The notes under the pieces: model-generated
What the model was told of the DNA's origin: nothing
Databases searched by the model: none
Seen by the model: only the letters and a program-made list of their open reading frames with translations
Origin: Massilia violaceinigra
Lineage (GTDB): Bacteria > Pseudomonadota > Gammaproteobacteria > Burkholderiales > Burkholderiaceae_D
Reading direction: 5' to 3'
NCBI RefSeq assembly: GCF_002752675.1
Contig: NZ_CP024608.1
Coordinates: 5,890,001-5,954,000, forward strand
DNA: 64,000 nucleotides
Program-made: the position numbers and the translations under genes
Shown: piece by piece, positions 43,637 to 52,218 of the stretch
Layout: every line of letters begins with the position of its first letter
Position numbering within the stretch: the first letter of the stretch is position 1

Positions 43637-44035
43637 TTACAAATAGCCCGTTTCGGCGGGCGGCTTGTCCCACTCGTCGTTGCGTCCGTCCACGTAGCGC
43701 ACCGGCACCCAGGACAGTTCGTCGTCGGTGACGCCGTCCAGGCAGGCGATATTGACGCCGTAAAATTTGCCCAGGCGGGGCGACTGGCCGATGCAGAACG
43801 GCGGCACCCCGCAGTGGCGGCAGAACAGGTGATGCTCGACCCGGCGCTGGAACTGATAATCGCTCAGCTCCGACGCGCCGCACAGCAGGCGGAACGATTC
43901 CGGCTTCACGATCGCCGCCCACCAGCGGATCTTTTTGCAAAACGAACAGTTGCAGCGCAACGTTTCCAGGCTCAGGTCGATATCGGCCTCGAAGCGCACG
44001 GCGCCGCAATGGCAACTTCCAAGATACGTTTTCAT
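43637..44035 (-). CDS. GFA-family zinc-binding protein (Mss4-like fold)
   Basis: The 132-residue protein has the GFA pattern: GSCHCGAVRFE at the N-terminus, CNCSFCKK (about residues 28-35) and HHLFCRHCGVPPF (about residues 68-80). These cysteines bind zinc. The family was named after a glutathione-dependent formaldehyde-activating enzyme, but most members have no proven activity. Length is normal. It stands alone and is convergent with the lipoprotein gene. Confidence 0.92.
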   Translation of the reverse strand: MKTYLGSCHCGAVRFEADIDLSLETLRCNCSFCKKIRWWAAIVKPESFRLLCGASELSDYQFQRRVEHHLFCRHCGVPPFCIGQSPRLGKFYGVNIACLDGVTDDELSWVPVRYVDGRNDEWDKPPAETGYL

Positions 44036-44165
44036 CGTCGGTTCACCGCCGCGCGGTGTCGTCTGGTTGGATGGTTAGTTTCAGTCAAGCATTGGACGTG
44101 AGTGTACCAGCAAGCCTGCCCGCCGGGCGTGGACATTCGCCATGCCAGCGGGTATGCTGTACCGC

Positions 44166-44420
44166 ATGAACATCAACCAGCAAATCGCCCTGACCCTGAG
44201 CACCGCCGCCAACGCGCGCGCGGCCAACTGGCGCGCCTGGGCGGCGCTGGCCGGCATGATGGTGACCATCGGCGGCATGGTGGCGATGATGTGGTTCCTG
44301 TCCACCCAGCCCACGCTCGACCTGCGCGGCTGGCTGTGCGGCGGCGCCAGCATGGCCGGACTGGCACTGTGGCGCGCGATGCTGCCACTGGCCGTGGAGC
44401 ACGAGCGGCGCGGACGCTGA
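44166..44420 (+). CDS. Small membrane protein of unknown function
   Basis: From ATG 44166 the 84-residue product has two hydrophobic segments (WAALAGMMVTIGGMVAMMWFL and GWLCGGASMAGLALW) with a basic C-terminus, so it is probably an inner-membrane protein. I do not recognise the family. An upstream ATG (44142) would add eight residues. It precedes the hybrid kinase by about 140 bases. Confidence 0.6.
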   Translation: MNINQQIALTLSTAANARAANWRAWAALAGMMVTIGGMVAMMWFLSTQPTLDLRGWLCGGASMAGLALWRAMLPLAVEHERRGR

Positions 44421-44487
44421 AGCGATTTTCCTGACGCACCGGCCAGTGCGGTAAAATCGCGCCCATTGTTCCCGTCACGCCGGATTG

Positions 44488-44511
44488 TCCATTCATTCGT
44501 CCATTCATTCG
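44488..44511 (+). repeat. Two tandem copies of TCCATTCATTCG
   Basis: A perfect 12-bp direct repeat sits in the leader of the hybrid kinase gene, about 50 bases before its ATG, followed by a partial third unit. It may be a binding site or a replication-slippage product. Confidence 0.6.
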
Positions 44512-44562
44512 TACATCCATGCCAGCACAGTCCCTCTTGCGCCGCAGCGGCGCCTCCCGTTG

Positions 44563-46758
44563 ATGCGCCTGCGTTCCCACTACATCGTCCTGGCCATCTC
44601 GATTGTCGTTCCGGTTGCCGTGTTCGGCGGCATTGCGCTGCACATTCTGCAGGACACCCAGCACAGCTCGGCCATCGGCCGCATCGAGCAAAGCGCCACG
44701 CTGACCGCGCGCGCCATCGATGCCGATATCTACCGGGCCCAGTCGGTGCTCAAGGTGCTGGGCCACTCGCACGCGCTGGCGCGCGGCGAGCTGGCGCGCT
44801 TCTACGTGGAAGCGCGCGAGGCAAGCGCCGCGCCCGGCGGCTGGATCATCCTGTACGACACCAACGGCCAGCAACTGATCAATACGCGCCTCCCGTATGG
44901 CACCGCCCTGCCCAGGCGTGCCGATCCGGAACAGGTGACGGCGATGCTCGCCTCGGGCAAGGGCCAGGTCAGCGGCATCAAGTGGGGCGCAGCGCTGAAA
45001 AACCATTTTGTCATAGTCGAACAGCCGATCCAGACTGCAACCGGCCAGGGCTACGCGATCGGACAGGCGTTTTCGCCGGCCTTCTTTGCGCATTCGTTCG
45101 CCGGGGGCACCCTGCCGCCGGGCTGGCGCGTGGCGATCCTCGACCGGGCCGGCGTCATCATCGCGCGCAGCGAGAATGCCGACAAATTCGTCGGTGTCAC
45201 GGTCCGTCCCGCCACCCTTGCCGTCATCAACAAAAAGCGCAGCGGCGTGTTCACGCATCCGTCGGGCGACGGCAACGACGTGGTCGACGCCTTCACCCGC
45301 TCCGAGCGTTCGGGCTGGTCGATCATCATCGGTGCGCCTCTGGCCGAGATCGATGCGGCCGTGTGGCGCGGGGTGCCGGTGATGGGCGCCGGCCTGGTGA
45401 TCGCCCTGATCGCGGCGCTGACCCTGGCCATGGTGGCCGGACGCCACCTGGTGCGCTTCGTGGCGCGCGCCTCGCAGGCCGCCGCCCTGCTCGGCCAGGG
45501 TGGCGAAGTGAACGCGCTGGCGCGCTCCGGCATCCACGAACTGGAAAGCCTGAACGAAGCGATCCGCGAAGCGAGCAAGCGCCTGCAGGCCGAAATGCGC
45601 TCGCGGTCCGACGCCGAGAACGAACGCAATGCGCTGCTGGTGTCGGAAAAGACCGCGCGCGCCCGCGCCGAAGAACAGAATGCCGCCAAGGACGAGTTCC
45701 TGGCGATGCTCGGCCACGAGCTGCGCAACCCGCTCAGCGCGGTCGCCAGCGCCGTCTCGATCCTCGACAACGGGCGCAACATCGACGACGCCATGGCCCA
45801 GCGCGCGCGCGACGTGCTGCGGCGCCAGACCGACCACCTGCGCAAGCTGGTCGACGACCTGCTCGAAGTGAACCGCGCCCTGATGGGCAAGCTGGAACTG
45901 GACAAGGCGCCGGTCGACCTGGCCGAGGTGCTGCAGCGCTGCGTCGACACGCTCAAGGCGAGCGGGCGCACGGCCGCCTTCACCGTGCGCCTCGATACCG
46001 TGCCGGCCACCGTCAACGCCGATCCGACCCGCCTGCTGCAAGTGATCGACAACCTGCTCGACAACGCCATCAAATACAGTCCGGGCGGCGGCGAGATCGT
46101 GCTGTCGGTGCGCCACGTGGGCGACGCGGCCGAACTGAGCGTGCGCGATGCGGGCCTCGGCATCCCGGCCGACCTGCTGCCGCACGTGTTCGACATTTTC
46201 GTGCAGGGCAAGCAGAGCCTGCAGCGCGCCCATGGCGGGCTGGGGATCGGCCTGTCGCTGGTGCGCCGGCTGGTCGAGCTGCATGGCGGCTTCGTGCGCA
46301 TCGACAGCGAAGGCAGCGGCAAGGGCAGCACCGCCACCGTCACCCTGCCGCGCCTGGCCGGGCACGCCGCCGTGGCGCCGGACGCGCCAGCGGCCCCGTC
46401 GGCGCGCCTGCGCCGCGTGCTGCTGGTGGAAGACAATGCGGATGCGCGCGAGATGATGTCGATGCTGCTGCAGTTGCGCTCGTGCGAGGTGGTCAGCGCC
46501 GCCAGCGGGCCGGAGGCGATCGCCACGGCGCTGGCCGTGCAGCCGGAGCTGGCCTTTATCGATATCGGCCTGCCGGACATGGATGGCTATGCGGTGGCGC
46601 GCGCGCTCAAGGCCGACGAGCGTACCGCCGGCATCGAACTCATTGCCCTGACCGGCTACGGCAGCGAAAAAGACCGCACCTTGGCGCTCGACGCCGGGTT
46701 CGCCCGCCACTTCACCAAGCCGATCAGGCTGGACGACCTGGATCTGGCGCTGTCCTAG
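44563..46758 (+). CDS. Hybrid sensor histidine kinase with receiver domain
   Basis: The ATG at 44563 gives 731 residues. Two membrane helices (about residues 8-28 and 270-290) bracket a periplasmic Cache-like sensor domain. The cytoplasm holds a short coiled linker, the HisKA domain with FLAMLGHELRNPLSAVASAV (phosphoacceptor His), and an ATPase with LLDNAIKYSPGGG (N box), DAGLGIP (G1) and GGLGIGLSL (G2). A C-terminal receiver domain (RRVLLVEDNADAREMM, phospho-acceptor Asp in FIDIGLPDMDGY) completes it. No response regulator gene is adjacent, so phosphotransfer partners must be elsewhere. Its 3' end overlaps the convergent DUF72 gene by 35 bases. Confidence 0.94.
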   Translation: MRLRSHYIVLAISIVVPVAVFGGIALHILQDTQHSSAIGRIEQSATLTARAIDADIYRAQSVLKVLGHSHALARGELARFYVEAREASAAPGGWIILYDTNGQQLINTRLPYGTALPRRADPEQVTAMLASGKGQVSGIKWGAALKNHFVIVEQPIQTATGQGYAIGQAFSPAFFAHSFAGGTLPPGWRVAILDRAGVIIARSENADKFVGVTVRPATLAVINKKRSGVFTHPSGDGNDVVDAFTRSERSGWSIIIGAPLAEIDAAVWRGVPVMGAGLVIALIAALTLAMVAGRHLVRFVARASQAAALLGQGGEVNALARSGIHELESLNEAIREASKRLQAEMRSRSDAENERNALLVSEKTARARAEEQNAAKDEFLAMLGHELRNPLSAVASAVSILDNGRNIDDAMAQRARDVLRRQTDHLRKLVDDLLEVNRALMGKLELDKAPVDLAEVLQRCVDTLKASGRTAAFTVRLDTVPATVNADPTRLLQVIDNLLDNAIKYSPGGGEIVLSVRHVGDAAELSVRDAGLGIPADLLPHVFDIFVQGKQSLQRAHGGLGIGLSLVRRLVELHGGFVRIDSEGSGKGSTATVTLPRLAGHAAVAPDAPAAPSARLRRVLLVEDNADAREMMSMLLQLRSCEVVSAASGPEAIATALAVQPELAFIDIGLPDMDGYAVARALKADERTAGIELIALTGYGSEKDRTLALDAGFARHFTKPIRLDDLDLALS

Positions 46759-47527
46759 GCGGCACCTGGCCGGGCCGCGCAAGGCCGAGCGCTGCGCGCA
46801 GGTCGAGCGCATTGGGCAGTGCCGCGCCGGACGCCGTGTTATCGAAGATGCACCAGACATCGCGCCCATGCGCCGCGTGGGTCGCCATGTCGCGCGCCAG
46901 CTGGGCCAGATAGTCCGCGGAATACGGCGAGTAGTAGATGCGCGGCGAGCCATGCAGGCGCACGTAGATGCTTTCCGTGGTTGGCACGTGCGCGCCCTCC
47001 TGGCCCTTGGCCGGATCGGCGATCACGCGCGTGATCGATTCGCGCCGCAGCAGCGCGCTGGCGTCTTCGCCGAACCAGGTCGGATGGCGCGCTTCGCAGG
47101 CGATCATGCAGCCGAAGGTGTCTTTCAGGCGCGCGAAAAAGTCGCTGGCGACGGCGGCGTCGAAAGCGAGCTTGGGCGGCAGTTGCACCAGCAGGCAGCC
47201 GAGCTTGTCGCCGAGGGCGCCGGCTTCGGCCGCGAACTGGCTCAGCGGCGCATCGATGCCCACAAGGCGCGCATCGTGCGTGATGGTGCGCGGCAGCTTG
47301 ACCGCGAAGCGGAAATCCGGCGGCACGCTATCGGCCCAGCGCGCATAGGTCTTGGCCTGGTGCGGACGATAAAACGAGGAATTGATTTCGACCGTGCCGA
47401 GCACGCGCGCATAGCGTTCCAGGTGGCTGCCGGCGGTCTCGAACGCGCCCGCCGCCTCGCGTGAAATGGTCCAGCCGGCGCAACCGATGCGCAGCGTCCC
47501 GGCGTCTTGATGTGTACGATTTGTCAT
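46724..47527 (-). CDS. DUF72-family protein (TIM-barrel, YecE-like)
   Basis: From ATG 47527 the 267-residue protein starts with RIGCAGWTISREAAGAF and has VEINSSFYRPHQAKTYARWA, FRFAVKLPRTITHD and VCIFDNTASGAA-like segments. These fit the DUF72 TIM-barrel family, which has no firmly known activity. The start is chosen because the upstream in-frame extension of 30 residues is Arg-rich and unlike the family. It overlaps the histidine kinase gene end-to-end and is divergent from trxC. Confidence 0.9.
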   Translation of the reverse strand: MTNRTHQDAGTLRIGCAGWTISREAAGAFETAGSHLERYARVLGTVEINSSFYRPHQAKTYARWADSVPPDFRFAVKLPRTITHDARLVGIDAPLSQFAAEAGALGDKLGCLLVQLPPKLAFDAAVASDFFARLKDTFGCMIACEARHPTWFGEDASALLRRESITRVIADPAKGQEGAHVPTTESIYVRLHGSPRIYYSPYSADYLAQLARDMATHAAHGRDVWCIFDNTASGAALPNALDLRAALGLARPGQVPPRTAPDPGRPA

Positions 47528-47637
47528 GGTGAGAAAGTGTAGCAGCGAGCGGCGCGCGAGCCGAACACGGTTGGCGACGCGCGAGGCGACGCGCGGTCTA
47601 CAATGGCGTTTTACCAATCAGTATGCAGGAGGATTTC

Positions 47638-48081
47638 ATGACCGACCCCGTCCACATCGTCTGCCCGCATTGCGAAGCGGTCAACCGGCTGGCGCACGAG
47701 CGCCTGAACGACACACCCGTGTGCGGCAAATGCGCGCGTGAGCTCTTCGTCGGCATGCCGATCGACGTCAACACGGAACGCTTCAACAAGCATGTCGAGC
47801 GCAACGATATTCCCGTGCTGGTCGATTTCTGGGCCGAATGGTGCGGACCGTGCAAGATGATGGCGCCGGCCTACCAGCAGGCGGCCAAGCGGCTCGAGCC
47901 GCGCATCCGGCTGCTCAAGGTCGATACCGAGCACCTGCAGGATCTCGCGGCTCGCTACAACATCCGCAGCATTCCGACGCTGGCGCTGTTCCGGAATGGC
48001 CGCGAAATGGCGCGCCAGCCGGGCGCGATGGACGTGAATGGAATTGTTTCCTGGGTGGATGCACTCATGCGCCACGCATGA
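47638..48081 (+). CDS. trxC: Thioredoxin 2
   Basis: TrxC is a cytoplasmic disulfide reductase. The 147-residue protein has an N-terminal zinc ribbon with two CxxC motifs (CPHC and CGKC, about residues 8-11 and 29-32), which distinguishes it from thioredoxin 1. The thioredoxin domain has WAEWCGPCKMM (about residues 64-74) and the cis-Pro in SIPTLALF. AGGAGGAT at 47627-47634 sets the ATG at 47638. In several bacteria trxC is under OxyR control; no clear OxyR site was identified here. Confidence 0.97.
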   Translation: MTDPVHIVCPHCEAVNRLAHERLNDTPVCGKCARELFVGMPIDVNTERFNKHVERNDIPVLVDFWAEWCGPCKMMAPAYQQAAKRLEPRIRLLKVDTEHLQDLAARYNIRSIPTLALFRNGREMARQPGAMDVNGIVSWVDALMRHA

Positions 48082-48156
48082 TATGCATGCGAAACAAGCG
48101 GAGGGGGCGCGGCGGGACTGCTACAATCGGGTCATATTGCTAAAGGAGCATGAATT

Positions 48157-48534
48157 ATGACGCAAGACCTGGTACTCGATTCCAATTTGGAAGAACAAAA
48201 AAACGTCGCGCGGATTCTGTACATCGTGCATGCCCTGGCCCTGGTTTTCTCGCTGGGACTGCTATCGGTCGTGCCCTTGATCGCCAACTATATCAAGCGG
48301 CCCGAGACGGAAGGGTCGTTTTTGTACAGCCATCACAGCTGGATGATCCGCTCGTTCTGGTGGTTTTTCGTGTGGGCCGTGGTTGCCGCATTTTTCTTCA
48401 TCACCTTGTGGTGGGTGCTCGGCCTTGGCATCGTCATCGCGTATGTGGTGGGTGGACTGGCGTGGATCTGGAAGGCTTACCGCTTGCTGAAAGGGTATTT
48501 CGATCTGGAGAAGAATCGGGCGATGCCGGGTTAA
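48157..48534 (+). CDS. DUF4870-like small membrane protein
   Basis: The 125-residue product has three to four hydrophobic segments: LYIVHALALVFSLGLLSVVP, WMIRSFWWFFVWAVVAAFFF and VLGLGIVIAYVVGGLAWIW. It is therefore an inner-membrane protein of the DUF4870/Tic20-like type, function unknown. AAGGAG lies 9-14 bases before the ATG and TACAAT further up is a probable -10 box. A repeat pair (48561-48662) follows the gene. Confidence 0.8.
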   Translation: MTQDLVLDSNLEEQKNVARILYIVHALALVFSLGLLSVVPLIANYIKRPETEGSFLYSHHSWMIRSFWWFFVWAVVAAFFFITLWWVLGLGIVIAYVVGGLAWIWKAYRLLKGYFDLEKNRAMPG

Positions 48535-48560
48535 GCGGCATTCCCGTTTCGCCACTATCC

Positions 48561-48662
48561 CGTCGTTCCCGCGCCAAGGCGGCACTCGGCGGGAACCCAA
48601 GTTCATTGATCAGCCAGTAACTACGGCACTAACTTGGGTTCCCGCCTTCGCGGGAACGACGA
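48561..48662. repeat. Dispersed palindromic repeat pair (second locus)
   Basis: The left unit at 48561-48603 repeats the motif at 2408-2451 with only a few differences. The right unit (about 48626-48660) is its inverted counterpart with TTCCCGCCTTCGCGGGAA. The pair could fold into a long hairpin after the membrane protein gene. Confidence 0.8.
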
Positions 48663-48694
48663 AGGTGGTGGCGGGAACGACGGCAGCCAGCGCC

Positions 48695-49855
48695 TCAAAG
48701 CCTCCCCAGCCCCTGCTCCAGATCGGCAATCAGATCATCGGCATCTTCCAGCCCGATATTGAAGCGCACCAGCACCCCCGCATCCTTCCAGTCCTTGCGC
48801 ATCGCCTGCATCCGGTACGGCATGACCAGGCTGTTCGCACCGCCCCAGCTGTAGCCAATCCCGAACAATGCCAGACTATCGACGAAGCGGTCGGTCTGTT
48901 CCTCGCTGTAACGCGCATCGAACACCACCGAAAACAAGCCGCCCGCGCCGGTAAAGTCGCGCTTCCAGTGCTCATGCCCCGGGCAATCGGCAAAGGCCGG
49001 ATGCAGCACCCGCGCAATCTCCGGGCGCGCCTTGAGCCAAGCCGCCACTTTCCTGGCCGCCGCATCGTGCGCCTCGAAGCGCAGCTTCATGCTGCTCAGC
49101 CCGCGCAGTACCAGATACGCGTCGTCAGCGCTCACGCCCATGCCGAGACGCATATGCGCCATCGCAATGCGGTCGTTGAGCGCACGCTCGCGCGTGATCA
49201 CGGCGCCCATCAGCACGTCCGAGCCGCCCGACTGGTACTTGGTCAGCGCCTGCATGATGATGTCGACGCCATGCTCGAAGCCGCGCAGCGCCAGCCCGGC
49301 GGACCAGGTGTTGTCCAGCGCCACCAGCGCGCCCGCGGCATGCGCCGCCTTGCAAATCGCCGGCAAATCGGGCACTTCCATCGACACCGAACCGGGCGCC
49401 TCGGTCCAGACCAGTTTCGTATTCGGCTGCATCAATTCCGCAATGCCGGCCCCGATCATCGGATCGTAATAGCGCGCGGTGATGCCGAAATCCTGGCTGA
49501 GCCAGCGGCCCAGTTCGCGGTTCGGGTTGTACACATTATCGGGCAGCAGCACGTCATCGCCGCTTTTGAGCAGCGCAAAGTCGACCATGGCGATCGCCGC
49601 CAGCCCGCTCGGCGCCAGCAGGCAGAACAGGCCGTCTTCGATCGCGGCCAAGCGCGCTTCCAGGGTAAACGTGGTCGGCGTGCCGTGCAAGCCGTAGGTG
49701 TAGGCGTTCTTGTCTTTCCAGTCGCCCGAGCGCATCGCCGCGACATCCTTGAACAGGACCGTCGAGGCGTGATGGATCGGGGTGGGAAATGCCGCGAAGC
49801 CGGCGGGCGGCTCGTAGGCGTTATGAATCAGTTGGGTCTGGGGGGAAGTTTTCAT
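48695..49855 (-). CDS. metC: Cystathionine beta-lyase (PLP enzyme, MetC-type)
   Basis: The 386-residue protein belongs to the Cys/Met metabolism PLP family. MetC cleaves cystathionine to homocysteine, pyruvate and ammonia. The PLP-binding Lys is visible in QALTKYQSGGSDVLMGAV (about residues 193-210), TYGLHGTPTTFTLEARLAAI is the N-terminal signature and SGLAAIAMVDFALL is also typical. The ATG at 49855 is the likely start; upstream in-frame codons are Arg-rich. Family members also include homologues with gamma-lyase activity, so the beta-lyase assignment is probable, not certain. Confidence 0.85.
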   Translation of the reverse strand: MKTSPQTQLIHNAYEPPAGFAAFPTPIHHASTVLFKDVAAMRSGDWKDKNAYTYGLHGTPTTFTLEARLAAIEDGLFCLLAPSGLAAIAMVDFALLKSGDDVLLPDNVYNPNRELGRWLSQDFGITARYYDPMIGAGIAELMQPNTKLVWTEAPGSVSMEVPDLPAICKAAHAAGALVALDNTWSAGLALRGFEHGVDIIMQALTKYQSGGSDVLMGAVITRERALNDRIAMAHMRLGMGVSADDAYLVLRGLSSMKLRFEAHDAAARKVAAWLKARPEIARVLHPAFADCPGHEHWKRDFTGAGGLFSVVFDARYSEEQTDRFVDSLALFGIGYSWGGANSLVMPYRMQAMRKDWKDAGVLVRFNIGLEDADDLIADLEQGLGRL

Positions 49856-49915
49856 CGGCTGGCAGGCTTTCCGGTGGCGGCGCGGCCAGCGGGCGGCCAT
49901 GCCAGCCGTGGTGAA

Positions 49916-51295
49916 CTAGACCACCGAGGCCCAGAGATCGTGGGCGTCGGCGGCGGTGATGGTGACGTCGGCAAATTCGCCGACGGTGAGCTTCTTGCCC
50001 GGCACCAGCGAACGCTTGATGTGGACCACGCCGTCGATTTCCGGCGCGTCGGCCCACGAGCGGCCGATGGCTTCCTTGCCGCCGACTTCATCGACCAGCA
50101 CGCGCATGATCTTGCCGACCTTGGCCTGCAGGCGCTTGGCCGAGATTTCTTCCTGCAGCAGCATGACGCGGCCACGGCGTTCTTCGCGCACTTCTGCCGG
50201 CACGGGATTATCGAGCAGGTTGGCGGTGGCGCCTTCCACCGGCGAATACGCAAAGCAGCCGAGACGGTCGATCTGGGCTTCCTTGAGGAAGTCCAGCAGG
50301 TACTCGAATTCGGCCTCGGTTTCGCCCGGGAAGCCGGCGATGAAGGTCGAGCGGATCGTCAGGTCCGGATTCATGGCGCGCCAAGCCTGGATGCGGTCGA
50401 GGTTTTTCTCGCCGCTGGCCGGGCGCTTCATGCGCTTGAGTACGTCCGGATGGGCGTGCTGCATCGGAATGTCGAGGTAAGGCAGGACCGAGCCGCCGCC
50501 CATCATCGGAATGATCTGGTCGACGTGCGGGTACGGGTAGACGTAGTGCAGGCGCACCCAGGCGCCGAACTGGGCCGCCAGCTGGCCGAGCGCTTCGACC
50601 AGTTGCGTCATGTGGGTCTTGACCGGACGGCCGTTCCAGAAGCCGGAGCGGAACTTGACGTCGACGCCGTAGGCGCTAGTGTCCTGGGAAATGACGAGCA
50701 GTTCCTTGACGCCGGCCTTGAACAGGTTTTCGGCTTCCATCATCAGGTCGGCGATCGGGCGCGACACGAGGTCGCCGCGCATCGATGGAATGATGCAGAA
50801 ACTGCAACGGTGATTGCAGCCTTCGGAAATCTTGAGGTAAGCGTAATGTTTCGGCGTGAGCTTGATGCCTTGCGACGGCACCAGGTCGAAAAACGGCTCA
50901 TGCGGCTTGGGCAGGTGCAGGTGGACCGAGTCCATGACTTCGCCGAGGGCGTGAGGGCCGGTGACAGCCAGCACCTTCGGGTGTACCTTCATGATGATGT
51001 CGTCGCCGGCAGCATCTTTTTTGGCGCCGAGGCAGCCGGTGACGATGACGCGGCCGTTTTCGGCCAGCGCTTCGCCGATGGCGTCGAGCGATTCCTGGAC
51101 GGCGGCGTCGATGAAGCCGCAGGTGTTGACGATCACGAGATCGGCGCCTTCGTACGACTTGGCGGTTTCGTAACCTTCGGCGCGCAGCTGGGTCAGGATC
51201 TGTTCGGAGTCGACCAGCGCTTTAGGGCAACCGAGCGAGACAAAGCCGACTTTTGGAGCGGCACCAGGAAGGGGAATACGACGAAGTTCGGACAT
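49916..51295 (-). CDS. rimO: Ribosomal protein S12 methylthiotransferase
   Basis: RimO adds a methylthio group to Asp88 (E. coli numbering) of ribosomal protein S12. The 459-residue protein has the N-terminal UPF0004 domain with cysteines for one cluster ([19 protein letters not shown] and GCLGAKKD), a radical-SAM domain with [15 protein letters not shown] (C-x3-C-x2-C), and a C-terminal TRAM domain. The order and length agree with bacterial RimO. The gene stands between metC and phaR with no sign of operon linkage. Confidence 0.96.
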   Translation of the reverse strand: MSELRRIPLPGAAPKVGFVSLGCPKALVDSEQILTQLRAEGYETAKSYEGADLVIVNTCGFIDAAVQESLDAIGEALAENGRVIVTGCLGAKKDAAGDDIIMKVHPKVLAVTGPHALGEVMDSVHLHLPKPHEPFFDLVPSQGIKLTPKHYAYLKISEGCNHRCSFCIIPSMRGDLVSRPIADLMMEAENLFKAGVKELLVISQDTSAYGVDVKFRSGFWNGRPVKTHMTQLVEALGQLAAQFGAWVRLHYVYPYPHVDQIIPMMGGGSVLPYLDIPMQHAHPDVLKRMKRPASGEKNLDRIQAWRAMNPDLTIRSTFIAGFPGETEAEFEYLLDFLKEAQIDRLGCFAYSPVEGATANLLDNPVPAEVREERRGRVMLLQEEISAKRLQAKVGKIMRVLVDEVGGKEAIGRSWADAPEIDGVVHIKRSLVPGKKLTVGEFADVTITAADAHDLWASVV

Positions 51296-51402
51296 GTTGG
51301 AGGCACAATAAGGCAGGGTAATCTGCGATTATACCTGTTTGGGGCGGGGTGATGGTGGTTTAGGCGTTGCCCCTGCGCTACTGTTTGCGCCGCCCCCCAC
51401 GC

Positions 51403-51426
51403 CGTCGTTCCCGCGCCAAGGCGGCA
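51403..51426. repeat. Truncated copy of dispersed repeat (third locus)
   Basis: The first 24 bases of the unit seen at 2408 and 48561 recur here between rimO and phaR. The rest is missing and the sequence changes to a G-rich stretch. Confidence 0.75.
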
Positions 51427-51454
51427 TGGGGGTAAGCGATAACTAAATTCCGGC

Positions 51455-52009
51455 TTACTTCTTCTCCACCGGCGGAAACGGAAACGCCGCCCCAAAAATG
51501 CTCTTGCTCTGGTTCTGCATCTGTTCCTGCATCTGCACAAAGAGGTTTTTGCTCTGGTCGATGTAGTTATTCATCATCCCCTGCATCATCGGTCCCTGCA
51601 CATTCATGAACTGGGTCCACATTTCCGGACTGAACGGTTTGCCCTCGAACGCCCCGGTCGAACCGGTGGTGAACTTGTTCTGGATATCCGTGAATGCCTG
51701 GACGTTTTTCTCCAGGTAAGACCCCATCATCCCCTGCATGGCATGGCCGTAATAGCGGATGATCTGCGACAGCACGCCGCTCGAAAACATCGGAGCACCG
51801 TTCGCTTCCTCTTCCAGGATGATCTGAAGCAAGATGCTGCGGGTCAGGTCTTCGTTCGTCTTGGCATCGATCACGGTGAATTCATCCGCGTCGAGCACCA
51901 GCTGCTTGACGTCGGTCAGCGTGATATACGAACTGGTCTGGGTATCGTACAGACGACGATTCGGGTACTTCTTGATCAGGCGTTCCGTACTCTTTTTTGC
52001 ACTACTCAT
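51455..52009 (-). CDS. phaR: PHA synthesis repressor PhaR
   Basis: PhaR represses phasin and other PHA genes and responds to polyhydroxyalkanoate granules. The 184-residue protein has the N-terminal DNA-binding domain with RLIKKYPNRRLYDTQTSSYI (about residues 9-28) and a C-terminal PHB-accumulation domain with repeated MQGMM-type motifs. The start at 52009 follows a good ribosome site (CCTTGAG on the mRNA side). Its leader contains a hairpin followed by T9; see the terminator entry. The gene is near phaC but not cotranscribed with it as far as the hairpin indicates. Confidence 0.93.
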   Translation of the reverse strand: MSSAKKSTERLIKKYPNRRLYDTQTSSYITLTDVKQLVLDADEFTVIDAKTNEDLTRSILLQIILEEEANGAPMFSSGVLSQIIRYYGHAMQGMMGSYLEKNVQAFTDIQNKFTTGSTGAFEGKPFSPEMWTQFMNVQGPMMQGMMNNYIDQSKNLFVQMQEQMQNQSKSIFGAAFPFPPVEKK

Positions 52010-52054
52010 CTCAAGGTTCCACTTATTGCGCCGCAGCGCATGTTGACTGATCAC

Positions 52055-52080
52055 GAAAAAAAAGCGGACCGGGGTCCGCT
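52055..52080 (-). terminator. Intrinsic terminator, also in the phaR leader
   Basis: AGCGGACC pairs with GGTCCGCT (52063-52070 and 52073-52080), an 8-bp stem with a 2-base turn. On the minus strand it is followed by about nine T (52063-52055). It can end phaC transcription. It also lies downstream of a TATAAT at 52107-52102, so the leader of phaR may contain it. Confidence 0.85.
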
Positions 52081-52101
52081 CCTGACAGGCCTGCTTTTTG
52101 C

Positions 52102-52107
52102 ATTATA
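52102..52107 (-). promoter_or_regulatory. Probable -10 box of phaR
   Basis: TATAAT on the minus strand, about 95 bases before the phaR ATG. TGCAAAAAGCAG next to it contains a TGC-N5-GCA palindrome, similar to known PhaR half-sites. The -35 is weak. Confidence 0.5.
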
Positions 52108-52218
52108 GAGTGGATATTCGCAAAAATACCACTTTACCGGGTCGCGTGCAGCAAATAGTGCGCCGCACCCAAACGATAAATGGAGGGCAACCCCCGTTGC
52201 CCTGCCCCATTGCCTGCC

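Noticed and set aside
44173..46953. Open frame of 926 codons opposite the hybrid histidine kinase
   Set aside because: Same effect; the kinase has all catalytic motifs in the plus-strand frame.
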